Assembly: GCA_017646555.1 (NCBI GenBank)
Contig: JAGCMG010000096.1
Location: 1 to 15,767, forward strand
Direction: 5' to 3'
From: Clostridia bacterium
Lineage (GTDB): Bacteria > Bacillota > Clostridia > Christensenellales > Borkfalkiaceae
DNA length: 15,767 bases
The position numbers and the translations under genes were made by a program. The notes below the pieces were generated by a model. The model searched no databases. It saw only the letters and a program-made list of their open reading frames with translations, and was not told the origin of the DNA. Shown here one piece after another: positions 7,323 to 14,898 of the stretch. Position 1 is the stretch's first letter, and each line of letters opens with the position of its first letter.

Positions 7323-8028
7323 CAGCCACCTCAATCGCCTTTTTTAAATCGACAGCGCCCGTGTAGTACGCTTTTCCAACGATAGCACCGTAAAGCCCAG
7401 CGTTTTTAAGTGCAGTTATATCTTCAATAGAAGAAACACCCCCACTTGCAATTAAATTTATAGAAACTTCCTTTTTAAGTGTTTCATATAGCGCGTGGTT
7501 ACTGCCTTGCATTGCGCCGTCTTTGGAAATATCCGTAGAAATTACCGTTTGAACACCGATATCTTGAAGTTTTTTACAAAAATCAACGGCTGTAAAGTTA
7601 GATTTTTCCGTCCAGCCTTTAATTGCCACGAACCCGTCCTTAATATCAACGCCAACGGCAATAGCCGTGCCGAAGTTTTTAACGGCTGATTTTAAAAAGT
7701 CTTCATCAGTAACGGCAATCGTGCCTAAAATAAGTCTTTTAACACCGACGGACAAATATTTTTCAATAACGGTTTCACTTCTAATCCCACCGCCAACTTC
7801 TAAAAACATACCCGTTGATGCTAAATCACGAATTACTTCATAATTCGGCGTACCCCCTTTAAGTGCGCCTTCTAAATCGACGATATGCGCCTGTTTTGCA
7901 CCAGAAGATATAAAATCACGCATAACGTCCATAGGGTTTTCGTTATAAACGGTCATTTGAGCGTAATCGCCTTTAAAAAGTCTAACCGCCTTTTTATCTA
8001 TTAAATCTATTGCAGGAAAAATTTTCAT
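7312..8028 (-). CDS. hisA: ProFAR isomerase HisA
   Basis: HisA opens the ribose of ProFAR by an Amadori rearrangement to give PRFAR (step 4). The 238-residue barrel carries the two catalytic aspartates, D8 (FPAIDL) and D128 (VGVDIKDG). It also has VDLEGAL (50-56), GGGIRS (79-84) and the C-terminal phosphate loop ASGGVSS. Its start codon shares one base with the hisH stop (TAATG), and it overlaps hisF at the other end. The order H-A-F is the common Firmicute arrangement and suggests coupled synthesis of consecutive enzymes. Confidence 0.96.
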   Translation of the reverse strand: MKIFPAIDLIDKKAVRLFKGDYAQMTVYNENPMDVMRDFISSGAKQAHIVDLEGALKGGTPNYEVIRDLASTGMFLEVGGGIRSETVIEKYLSVGVKRLILGTIAVTDEDFLKSAVKNFGTAIAVGVDIKDGFVAIKGWTEKSNFTAVDFCKKLQDIGVQTVISTDISKDGAMQGSNHALYETLKKEVSINLIASGGVSSIEDITALKNAGLYGAIVGKAYYTGAVDLKKAIEVADAD

Positions 8029-8639
8029 TACTCACCTAATTCGCAAAACGCGCGTAAAATTTTAAGACCCGTTTCCCCACTTTTTTCAGGGTGAAACTGA
8101 CAACCGTAAACGTTTTTATTTTGAACTGATGCCGTTAACGGATAACCGTAATCAGCAGTCGCCGTAACGAACGGACAATTCGCACCGTAAAAAGAATGCA
8201 CGAAATATACGAAATCCCCGTCGCTTAAATACTTAAAAATTTCACTTTTAGCAGTAAACTTTAACGAATTCCAACCCATATGTGGAATTTTAAGATTTGA
8301 CGGAATAACTTCACTAATACTTTTAACTTCGCCCTTAATAAGCCCTAAACCCTTATGTTCACCGTATTCAAAACCTTTATCGAATAAAAGTTGCATACCA
8401 AGGCAAATACCCATAAGTGGCGTGCCGTTCTCTGCGACTTTTAAAACTACTTCAGCAAGCCCCGACGAAAAAAGTTTATCGGACGCATCCCCAAACGCAC
8501 CAACACCCGGCAAAATAACCTTATCGGCGCTTAAAATAACTTGAGGGTCAGCGGTAACGACGGCGTCGTACCCTATTTCTTTAAAAGAAGATTTAAGGGA
8601 AAATAAATTTCCCACGCCGTAATCGACGATAGCAATCAT
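8028..8639 (-). CDS. hisH: Imidazole glycerol phosphate synthase glutaminase subunit HisH
   Basis: HisH hydrolyses glutamine and passes ammonia through the HisF barrel (step 5). The class I amidotransferase triad is intact: C79 in GICLGMQ (77-83), with H183 and E185 in QFHPEKSG. The oxyanion-region motif LPGVGAFG (43-50) and the N-terminal VDYGVGNL are also present. At 203 residues the length is standard. ATG 8639 shares a base with the hisB stop, and AAAAGGGG lies just upstream inside hisB. Confidence 0.96.
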   Translation of the reverse strand: MIAIVDYGVGNLFSLKSSFKEIGYDAVVTADPQVILSADKVILPGVGAFGDASDKLFSSGLAEVVLKVAENGTPLMGICLGMQLLFDKGFEYGEHKGLGLIKGEVKSISEVIPSNLKIPHMGWNSLKFTAKSEIFKYLSDGDFVYFVHSFYGANCPFVTATADYGYPLTASVQNKNVYGCQFHPEKSGETGLKILRAFCELGE

Positions 8640-9226
8640 TAAAGAACCCCTTTTGTAGACGGAATAGCGTCTTTATTTTTATCGTCAATAGAAACGGCTT
8701 TTTTGAGCGCTCTTGCAACGGCCTTAAACGCGCCTTCAATTATATGGTGCGAATTTTTACCGGCAAGTTTATTTATATGTAAAGTAATTTTTGCGTTTTG
8801 GGCAAACGCGATAAAAAATTCTTCCGTAAGTTCCGTGTCGTAATCGCCTAACTTTTTAGCCCTAACTTCAAGGTTATAGCCTAAATACGCTCTACCCGAA
8901 ATATCAACGGCGCAAAGGATTAACGATTCATCCATAGGAAGAATAATATCGCCGTAACGGGTAATACCTTTTTTATCGCCAAGCGCCGATAAAAACGCTT
9001 GACCTAACGCAATACCGATATCTTCAACGGTGTGGTGATAGTCAACGTTAGTATCGCCCACACAATTAACGGTTAAATCGAAACAACCGTGTTTTGAAAA
9101 AAGCGTAAGCATGTGGTCTAAAAAGCCACAGCCTGTGTTTATAGTGCTTTCGCCTTTGCCGTCAAGATTAAGACTTAACTTAATATCGGTTTCAGCAGTT
9201 TTTCTTTCAATACTAAAAGTTCTCAT
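8639..9226 (-). CDS. hisB: Imidazoleglycerol-phosphate dehydratase HisB
   Basis: HisB dehydrates imidazole glycerol phosphate to imidazole acetol phosphate (step 6). This 195-residue protein is the single-domain dehydratase. It lacks the N-terminal HAD phosphatase domain of enterobacterial HisB, which explains why a separate hisJ is present. The metal-binding repeats are HHTVED (64-69) and HHIIEG (160-165), with the N-terminal FLDHML (35-40). ATG 9226 has AAAGGT six bases upstream. It starts 19 bases after hisC, the widest internal gap of the his genes. No promoter is evident there. Confidence 0.97.
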   Translation of the reverse strand: MRTFSIERKTAETDIKLSLNLDGKGESTINTGCGFLDHMLTLFSKHGCFDLTVNCVGDTNVDYHHTVEDIGIALGQAFLSALGDKKGITRYGDIILPMDESLILCAVDISGRAYLGYNLEVRAKKLGDYDTELTEEFFIAFAQNAKITLHINKLAGKNSHHIIEGAFKAVARALKKAVSIDDKNKDAIPSTKGVL

Positions 9227-9245
9227 TGTAATACCTTTACTTATA

Positions 9246-10304
9246 TTAATTTTGAATAATCTCTTTAATTTTTTGAATTAATACCGTCATTTCTTTTTGA
9301 GTGCCGACGGTTATTCTAACGTAATCTTTAGTTCTTTCCTTGTTAAAATGTCTAACCAAAACGCCCTTTTCTTTTAACTTTTCATAAAGCGTTTCGCCGG
9401 AAATTTTAGGGTGCTTAGCAAAAAGGAAATTCGCCTTGGAATCCGTTAACTCAAAACCTAATTTATCAAGTTCTTCTTTAGCGTAATTTCTTGCAAAAAT
9501 TACCTTTTGTATACACTTTTCGTAATACCGTTCGTCGTCAATTGAGTACGCGCCGAGTATTGCGCTCATACGATTTACGTTGTACGGATTAGTCGAATAT
9601 TTAATAGCGTTAAGGTCTTTTATAATCTTTTCATTAGCCACGCCAAAGCCTAATCTTGCACCAGCCATTGAACGCGATTTTGAAAAAGTACGCGTGATTA
9701 AAAGGTTATCGTATTTATCGATAAGTTTAATAGCACTCGTCGCCCCAAAGTCAACGTACGCTTCATCAATAACGACGATATTGTTTAAGTTATTTTTAAG
9801 TATATCTTCAATATCGGCTAAGGTTAAAGTAAGCCCCGTCGGCGCGTTAGGGTTAGCAATAAAAATCGTACCACGCGCGTTATAGTAATCGGTTTTATCA
9901 ATACTAAAATCATCTTTAAGTGGAATAACTTTCGTCGGCACACCATTGATAAAAGCAAACACCGAATAAAACCCGTAAGTAATATCGGCAAAAACGGCAG
10001 GATTTGACGAATCACAATACGCCATAAACGCAAAGTTTAATATTTCGTCAGAACCGTTGGTCATTAAAACTTGTTCCTTTTTAACACCCAAATAATCGGC
10101 AACTTTTTTAGTTAAAACCGTCTGTTCTGGGTCGGGGTAAAGTTTAGATAAAAGCGCTTGCTTTTTAACGGCGCTCATTGCTTTTTTAGTCGGCGAAAAC
10201 GGCGATTCGTTGGTATTAAGTTTAATATAAGCCATATCTTTAGGCTGTTCACCAGGGGTATACGGCTCTAAATTTTCATATTTTTTAGATAAAAATTTAC
10301 TCAT
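9246..10304 (-). CDS. hisC: Histidinol-phosphate aminotransferase HisC
   Basis: HisC transfers an amino group from glutamate to imidazole acetol phosphate, using PLP (step 7). The 352-residue fold type I enzyme shows LNTNESP (29-35), NPNAPTG (151-157), DEAYVDF (180-186) and the PLP lysine K209 in TRTFSKSRSMAG. The C-terminal part contains the substrate arginine region (VLVRHFN). I chose ATG 10304 over the in-frame TTG 10316 because homologues start close to it; it overlaps the hisD end by eight bases. The ribosome site is weak, so coupling to hisD is likely. Related aromatic aminotransferases exist, but context favours HisC. Confidence 0.95.
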   Translation of the reverse strand: MSKFLSKKYENLEPYTPGEQPKDMAYIKLNTNESPFSPTKKAMSAVKKQALLSKLYPDPEQTVLTKKVADYLGVKKEQVLMTNGSDEILNFAFMAYCDSSNPAVFADITYGFYSVFAFINGVPTKVIPLKDDFSIDKTDYYNARGTIFIANPNAPTGLTLTLADIEDILKNNLNNIVVIDEAYVDFGATSAIKLIDKYDNLLITRTFSKSRSMAGARLGFGVANEKIIKDLNAIKYSTNPYNVNRMSAILGAYSIDDERYYEKCIQKVIFARNYAKEELDKLGFELTDSKANFLFAKHPKISGETLYEKLKEKGVLVRHFNKERTKDYVRITVGTQKEMTVLIQKIKEIIQN

Positions 10305-11577
10305 CTTCGTTCTCAAATCTCACCGTAACGCTTTTAGCGTGTGCTGTGAGTCCTTCTGTTTTAGCGAAAAGGTCGATATCTTTATAAACTTTTTTAAGTG
10401 CCTTTTCGTCGTAGTAAATATACTGAGTTTTCTTAATAAAATCGTCTACTGAAAGTGGGCTTGAAAACCTTGCCGTGCCACTTGTTGGCAAGGTGTGATT
10501 AGTGCCGGCATAATAATCGCCCGTTGCTTCCGGACAAAAATTCCCCAAAAATACCGAGCCAGCGTTGGTAATTTTTTCAAGCGCGTCGAACGGATTTTTA
10601 ACGCAAAGTTCCAAGTGTTCAGGCGCGATTTTATTAGCGACTTGTATTGCCAATTCAATGTCTTTAGTAACGATAATTTTACCGTTACCGTCAATTGATG
10701 CGCGCGCAATATTTTCCCTATCTAAAACTGCAAGTTGCTTTTCAATTTCGCTTGAAACTTCTTTAGCAAAATCAAGAGAATTAGTAACCAAAACGGCGCT
10801 TGCGTTTTTATCGTGTTCGGCTTGCGAAAGCATATCGGCAGCAACGAATTTAGCGTTAGCAGTAGAATCTGCTACGACCATAATTTCACTAGGCCCTGCT
10901 ATCATATCAATCGAAACTTCCCCAAACACTTGTCGTTTTGCTTCGGCAACGAAAACGTTACCAGGCCCAACGATTTTATCAACTTTAACGACCGTTTCCG
11001 TACCGTAAGCGAGCGCTGCAACGGCTTGCGCGCCACCAACTTTATACACGGTATCAACGCCAGCAATTTTAGCCGAAACAAGCACGGCTGGATTGATTTT
11101 ACCGTCTTTTTTAGGTGGTGTAACCATAACCACCTTTTTGCACCCTGCAATTTTAGCAGGAACTGCATCCATTAAAACGGTTGATGGATACGACGCCGTA
11201 CCACCAGGCACATAAAGCCCGACTTTTTCAATCGGAATAATCTTTTGCCCTGTTATAACGCCGTTTTTATTTAACTTAAAGCCTTTTCTTAATTGTTTTT
11301 TATGGAACGCGCTAATATTTTCGCACGCAGTTTTAATAACTTCAATAAGTTTAGGGTCAACTAATTTAAAAGCCTCTTCAAATTCTTCTTCGCTAACGAC
11401 TAAACTATCTAACTTAACGCCGTCAAACTTTTCAGCGTAAGCGTAAAGCGCCTTATCCCCGTTAGTTATAACTTCGTTAATAATATCTTTCACCGTGGAA
11501 GAAACGTCAGTTTTTTCTTTCGGTCTTAAAAAGAATTCCGACGGCGAAATTTCATTAAAATCTAAAATTCTTATCAT
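10297..11577 (-). CDS. hisD: Histidinol dehydrogenase HisD
   Basis: HisD oxidises L-histidinol to L-histidine in two NAD-dependent steps (9 and 10). The 426-residue length is normal. Motifs in order are YVPGGTA (122-128), GPGN (204-207), DMIAGPSEI (224-232) and SQAEHD (251-256), with zinc ligands Q252 and H255. APEHLEL (318-324) follows, with catalytic E320 and H321, then GDYYAGTNHTLPT with D354. Near the C-terminus, H413 in TAHAKSV is the remaining ligand. ATG 11577 overlaps the hisG stop as ATGA. All key residues are present, so the protein should be active. Confidence 0.97.
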   Translation of the reverse strand: MIRILDFNEISPSEFFLRPKEKTDVSSTVKDIINEVITNGDKALYAYAEKFDGVKLDSLVVSEEEFEEAFKLVDPKLIEVIKTACENISAFHKKQLRKGFKLNKNGVITGQKIIPIEKVGLYVPGGTASYPSTVLMDAVPAKIAGCKKVVMVTPPKKDGKINPAVLVSAKIAGVDTVYKVGGAQAVAALAYGTETVVKVDKIVGPGNVFVAEAKRQVFGEVSIDMIAGPSEIMVVADSTANAKFVAADMLSQAEHDKNASAVLVTNSLDFAKEVSSEIEKQLAVLDRENIARASIDGNGKIIVTKDIELAIQVANKIAPEHLELCVKNPFDALEKITNAGSVFLGNFCPEATGDYYAGTNHTLPTSGTARFSSPLSVDDFIKKTQYIYYDEKALKKVYKDIDLFAKTEGLTAHAKSVTVRFENEDE

Positions 11578-12209
11578 ACGTTACCTTCCGTTTTTTCGAT
11601 AAGTTTATTTTTAAGCCCATCAATAACGCACGATTTAAATGAGAAAGATTGTTTATTAGCGATAAGTCTTGCGCTAATAGGTAAAAATCTTTCAAGCACT
11701 ATTAAATCGTTTTCTTTTAAAGTCGTACCCGTTTCAACGATATCAACGATAACGTCGGACAAACCTAAAATCGGCGCAATTTCAATAGAGCCGTTTAAGT
11801 GAACGATATCAATATCACGACCTTTTTTAAGGTAATATTCACTTGCAATACGCGAAAATTTAGTAGCGACGGTCAAAGTTTTAAGTGGGTCGTCGATAAA
11901 GTTTGATTTACCAGCAACGCACATACTACATTTACCGATATTAAGGTCTAAAAGTTCGTACACGTCAGGTTCGTATTCAAGTAAAATATCTTTACCAGCA
12001 ACGCCGATATCAGCAACGCCCCTTTCTACGTAAATAGGAACGTCACTTGGTTTAACCCAAAAATATCTAACGCCAACTTCTTCATTTTCAAATATGAGTT
12101 TACGGTTATTTTCTTCAATAGACGGACAAGGAAAGCCAGCCTCTTTAAACATACCGTAAACCTTTTCGCCAAGCCTGCCTTTAGGGAGCGCAATATTTAA
12201 CATTTTCAT
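11574..12209 (-). CDS. hisG: ATP phosphoribosyltransferase catalytic subunit HisG, short form
   Basis: HisG joins ATP and PRPP to form phosphoribosyl-ATP, the committed first step. At 211 residues this is the short form, which lacks the C-terminal regulatory domain and works in a complex with HisZ, encoded directly upstream. The N-terminus NIALPKGRLG and the PRPP loop DIVETGTTLKEN (156-167) are typical. ATG 12209 is preceded by GGAGGG (12217-12222) seven bases away, the strongest ribosome site in the operon. A second ATG lies two codons in, at 12203. The gene directly abuts hisZ. Feedback control by histidine would act through HisZ. Confidence 0.96.
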   Translation of the reverse strand: MKMLNIALPKGRLGEKVYGMFKEAGFPCPSIEENNRKLIFENEEVGVRYFWVKPSDVPIYVERGVADIGVAGKDILLEYEPDVYELLDLNIGKCSMCVAGKSNFIDDPLKTLTVATKFSRIASEYYLKKGRDIDIVHLNGSIEIAPILGLSDVIVDIVETGTTLKENDLIVLERFLPISARLIANKQSFSFKSCVIDGLKNKLIEKTEGNV

Positions 12210-13307
12210 TTATTTACCCTCCGTTAAATCAAGTAAGTTAACGCCCGATAAATCACTTGGCGCGATTTTTGTAACAAGCACCGTTTGATTATTTTCTTGC
12301 GCTTTTTTTACGGCGTTAGCGATTTTAATAAGCGAAGTATTTTCATTATAAAGTATAACTAAATCCTGCGCGTTCTTTTTAACTTCGTTTGAAAGTTTTT
12401 GCAAAACGTCAAGGTAAACGGCAAACCCGATAGCGCCTTGTTTTTTGCCCATTTTTTTCATAAGATTATCGTATTGACCACCCGATAAAACGTAGCCGTT
12501 TGCACCAGGCACGACGCCGTTAAATACTATACCGTTATAGTAGTTGGTATCAAGTATTATCGAAAAATCAATACGCGTTTTACCGTTAAAACCGTTATCG
12601 TCTAAAAGTTTAACGGTTGAAAGTAAAAAGTCAACTCTACTACTTACTTCTTCGTTTACGCAAAGCACTTCCCTTTTAGAGAAAACTTCGCTATAGTTGC
12701 CGTAAATATTAACGAGTGCTAAAATAGCGTCGTAATACTTACCTGTTATATTTTCTTCGTTTAATACGTCTTTAACTTGCTTTTCGTTTTTACAAGTAAT
12801 ACCGTCTAAAACGCGTTTTTTACCGTTTTCGGTCAAATTTGACGCACCCGTTATGCCCGAAACGATACCAAGGTCGGAAATATTAAGTAAATATTCATTA
12901 GATACTGTGGCTAACGAAAGTGCCGAAAGCGACAACATTTCATACACTAAATACGCGTCGATATCGCCAATGATTTCAACGCCTGCTTGCATAATTTCCT
13001 TATAAGAAGTCGCGCCCTTAGTAACCCTATAAACGTTTTCGTTATAGTAAAGTTTACAAGGCTTATCGTCAACGGAATTTTTAACGATAGATAAAGTTAC
13101 GTCAGGTTTAAGCGCCATAAGTTTACCGTCGATATCGGTAAAAGTAATAACGTTACCCGATACTAAAAAGTCCTTGTTTTTAGCGTAAAGGTCGTACTCT
13201 TCAAACTTTTTAATTTTAAAAGGCTTATAGCCAAATTTTTCATACAAAGAACGGAGCGAAAAAATAATCTTTTCTTCCGCTTTTAACACGCTGTCGTTAA
13301 TTATCAT
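12210..13307 (-). CDS. hisZ: ATP phosphoribosyltransferase regulatory subunit HisZ
   Basis: HisZ resembles the catalytic domain of histidyl-tRNA synthetase but does not charge tRNA. It binds HisG and confers activity and histidine feedback inhibition. Synthetase-like class II features are visible: KPDVTL (67-72) in place of the usual RPEGT-like motif, and YYNENVYR (87-94) as motif 2. A later Gly-rich strand is LSGGQYDNLM. The 365-residue form starts at ATG 13307, with GGTG six bases upstream, and overlaps the yerC end by 11 bases. A start at 13319 or 13358 is possible but adds residues with no homologue-like content. No anticodon-binding domain is obvious, which separates it from HisS. Confidence 0.92.
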   Translation of the reverse strand: MIINDSVLKAEEKIIFSLRSLYEKFGYKPFKIKKFEEYDLYAKNKDFLVSGNVITFTDIDGKLMALKPDVTLSIVKNSVDDKPCKLYYNENVYRVTKGATSYKEIMQAGVEIIGDIDAYLVYEMLSLSALSLATVSNEYLLNISDLGIVSGITGASNLTENGKKRVLDGITCKNEKQVKDVLNEENITGKYYDAILALVNIYGNYSEVFSKREVLCVNEEVSSRVDFLLSTVKLLDDNGFNGKTRIDFSIILDTNYYNGIVFNGVVPGANGYVLSGGQYDNLMKKMGKKQGAIGFAVYLDVLQKLSNEVKKNAQDLVILYNENTSLIKIANAVKKAQENNQTVLVTKIAPSDLSGVNLLDLTEGK

Positions 13308-13599
13308 CGTTTTCACCATCAGTAATTTTAGATAAAATTTCCTTATAACCGCCACCACCGTAGTTTAAGCATTTATTAACCCTACTGATAGTAGCCGTGC
13401 TTGCACCAGTTATTTTAGAAATATCTTGATAATTGCACCCCTTATTTAAAAGTTTAGCAACTTCTAATCTTTGCGACATATCTTGAAGTTCTTTAATAGT
13501 GCAAACGTCCTCAAAAAAGTTTCTGCACTCTTCAATGTCTTTAAGTTTAAGTACGGCGCTGAAAAAATTATCAAAAGATTTAAAATCAAAATTAGCCAT
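13297..13599 (-). CDS. yerC: YerC/YecD-family TrpR-like regulator, probable histidine-operon repressor
   Basis: This 100-residue protein belongs to the YerC/YecD family of the TrpR superfamily. TrpR is an all-helical dimer that uses an amino acid corepressor. Residues 55-78 (GCNYQDISKITGASTATISR...) form the helix-turn-helix, and the C-terminal GGGGYKEIL stretch is typical of YerC. Comparative genomic work has proposed a TrpR-family regulator of histidine genes (HisR) in Gram-positive bacteria; this gene fits because it leads the his operon. That it represses this operon and its own gene is inferred from position and from the palindrome over the promoter. ATG 13599 follows GAGGTGG at 13604-13610. 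The hisZ start lies inside its 3' end. Confidence 0.9.
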   Translation of the reverse strand: MANFDFKSFDNFFSAVLKLKDIEECRNFFEDVCTIKELQDMSQRLEVAKLLNKGCNYQDISKITGASTATISRVNKCLNYGGGGYKEILSKITDGENDDN

Positions 13600-13614
13600 A
13601 AAGCCACCTCTATT

Positions 13615-13654
13615 CTTTAATGCTTTAACATTTTAACACGGTAAAGCGTTAAAG
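13615..13654. promoter_or_regulatory. Imperfect 40-bp palindromic operator candidate over the his promoter
   Basis: On the plus strand, CTTTAATGCTTTAA (13615-13628) is mirrored by GTAAAGCGTTAAAG (13641-13654); 12 of 14 positions pair, and 16 of 20 over each full half. The arms lie around the -10 element and across the spacer. TTTAA or TTAAA-like cores recur every 8 bp, giving five consecutive 8-bp units. This places a likely repressor site directly on the promoter of the gene that encodes a TrpR-family protein. The upstream arm lies largely before the expected transcript start, so a DNA site is more likely than an RNA hairpin. Confidence 0.6.
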
Positions 13655-13658
13655 TCAA
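13630..13658 (-). promoter_or_regulatory. Vegetative promoter of the yerC-his operon
   Basis: On the minus strand, TTGACT (13658-13653) and TAAAAT (13635-13630) are separated by exactly 17 bp, a near-consensus housekeeping sigma-A promoter. Transcription should begin near 13623, leaving a leader of about 24 nt that holds only the ribosome site of yerC. There is no room for a T-box or attenuator. Confidence 0.85.
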
Positions 13659-13660
13659 CG

Positions 13661-13690
13661 AATTTTTCGTCAATTTTTATAAATTTATAA
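13661..13690 (-). promoter_or_regulatory. AT-rich UP-element-like tract
   Basis: Just upstream of the -35 is a very AT-rich stretch with A-runs and a perfect 14-bp palindrome, TTATAAATTTATAA (13677-13690). Its position fits an UP element for the RNA polymerase alpha subunit. Such tracts are common in AT-rich genomes, so this is a weak call. Confidence 0.3.
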
Positions 13691-13699
13691 AATTACTTG

Positions 13700-13718
13700 A
13701 AAAAATCTAATAATTAGA
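13700..13718 (-). terminator. Weak candidate terminator after capG
   Basis: On the minus strand TCTAA (13718-13714, overlapping the capG stop) pairs with TTAGA (13710-13706) around a three-base loop, followed by six T (13705-13700). The five-pair AT-rich stem is poor. It may end the cap transcript only partly, with some read-through toward the his operon. Confidence 0.25.
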
Positions 13719-14898
13719 ACTTTCTCCAAACCATTTTATCGACGATACCTGTGTAAGACTGAATAATCTTAACGACTTTAGTTGAAACGATTTCGTCGGT
13801 ATAATCGGGAACTGGTGTTCCGTTAAAGCCGTCGTTATTAAGATTGACTGCCGTTTCAACTGCTTGTAAAAGGCTTTTTTCGTCAATACCTGCTAAAGTA
13901 AAGCACGCCTTATCAAGCGCCTCTGGGCGTTCGGTTGAAGTTCTAATGCAAACTGCTGGGAAAGGATTTCCAACGCTTAAGAAGAAACTACTTTCTTCGG
14001 GCAAAGTTCCACTATCTGAAATAACGGCAAAAGCGTTCATTTGCAAGTTGTTGTAATCGTGGAAACCTAACGGTTCGTGACGAATAACTCTTTTATCTAA
14101 TTTAAAACCACTTGCCTCTAACTTTTTGCGACTTCTTGGGTGGCAAGAATAAAGTATCGGCATATCGTATTTTTCAGCAATCGCGTTGATAGCGTTAAAG
14201 AGCGAGTTAAAGTTTTTATCGGTGTCGATATTTTCTTCTCTATGCGCCGATAAAAGAATATATTTACCACGCGTTAAGCCTAACTTATTTAAAATGTCGG
14301 ACTTTTTAATGCTGTCTAAATTTTTATGTAAAACTTCTGCCATAGGCGAACCCGTAACGTAAGTTCTTTCTTTAGGAAGACCACAGTCGGCAAGATATCT
14401 TCTTGCGTGTTCAGAGTAAGCCATATTAACGTCGGAAATAATATCAACTATACGGCGATTAGTTTCTTCAGGCAAGCACTCGTCTTTACAACGGTTACCT
14501 GCTTCCATATGGAAGATAGGAATATGTAATCTTTTAGCCGAAATAGCCGAAAGGCAAGAGTTAGTGTCGCCTAAAATTAAAAGCGCGTCAGGTTTAATAG
14601 CGTTCATAAGTTTATACGAACAATTTATGATATTGCCAACGGTTGCGCCCAAATCGTCGCCCACGGCATCCATATAAACTTCGGGCGCGTCAAGGTTTAA
14701 GTCCTTAAAGAACACGCCGTTAAGGTTATAGTCATAATTTTGACCGGTATGCGCTAAAACGCAATCGAAATATTTTCTACATTTATTGATAACTTCGGCA
14801 AGACGAATAATTTCAGGGCGCGTGCCTACGATAATTAAAAGTTTAAGTTTGCCGTTATTCTTAAAAGAAATATCGCTATAATCAAGTTTAATATTCAT
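13714..14898 (-). CDS. capG: Non-hydrolysing UDP-sugar 2-epimerase, CapG/FnlC type
   Basis: This 394-residue protein belongs to the WecB/MnaA family of UDP-N-acetylglucosamine 2-epimerases. Motifs in order are GTRPEI (25-30), LGDTNS (109-114), HMEAGN (130-135), SAHREEN (217-223), SDSGTLPEES (294-303) and RTSTERPEAL (319-328). With capF directly upstream, the likely role is the CapG/FnlC reaction, 2-epimerisation that yields UDP-N-acetyl-L-fucosamine for capsule or other surface polysaccharide. A plain UDP-GlcNAc 2-epimerase making UDP-ManNAc is the alternative. ATG 14898 shares a base with the capF stop (TAATG), and AGGTGG lies just upstream. It is a separate unit from the his operon, whose promoter begins about 55 bases after its stop. 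Confidence 0.88.
   Translation of the reverse strand: MNIKLDYSDISFKNNGKLKLLIIVGTRPEIIRLAEVINKCRKYFDCVLAHTGQNYDYNLNGVFFKDLNLDAPEVYMDAVGDDLGATVGNIINCSYKLMNAIKPDALLILGDTNSCLSAISAKRLHIPIFHMEAGNRCKDECLPEETNRRIVDIISDVNMAYSEHARRYLADCGLPKERTYVTGSPMAEVLHKNLDSIKKSDILNKLGLTRGKYILLSAHREENIDTDKNFNSLFNAINAIAEKYDMPILYSCHPRSRKKLEASGFKLDKRVIRHEPLGFHDYNNLQMNAFAVISDSGTLPEESSFFLSVGNPFPAVCIRTSTERPEALDKACFTLAGIDEKSLLQAVETAVNLNNDGFNGTPVPDYTDEIVSTKVVKIIQSYTGIVDKMVWRKF

Noticed and set aside
10565..11008. A 147-codon open frame on the plus strand opposite hisD
   Set aside because: It is a Ser/Thr/Leu-rich shadow of hisD with no promoter, ribosome site or recognisable motif.
13308..13358. Longer hisZ starts at 13319 or 13358
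   Set aside because: The added residues lie deep in the yerC coding region, lack a ribosome site and do not resemble HisZ N-termini; ATG 13307 does.
13600..13630. T-box riboswitch or attenuator in the his leader
   Set aside because: The expected leader of about 24 nt has no specifier stem, no T-box bulge sequence and no terminator hairpin.
13672..13694. AT-rich inverted repeat as a terminator for capG
   Set aside because: The arms are almost pure A and T and no clear T-run follows the stem. It fits better as an AT-rich upstream promoter tract.
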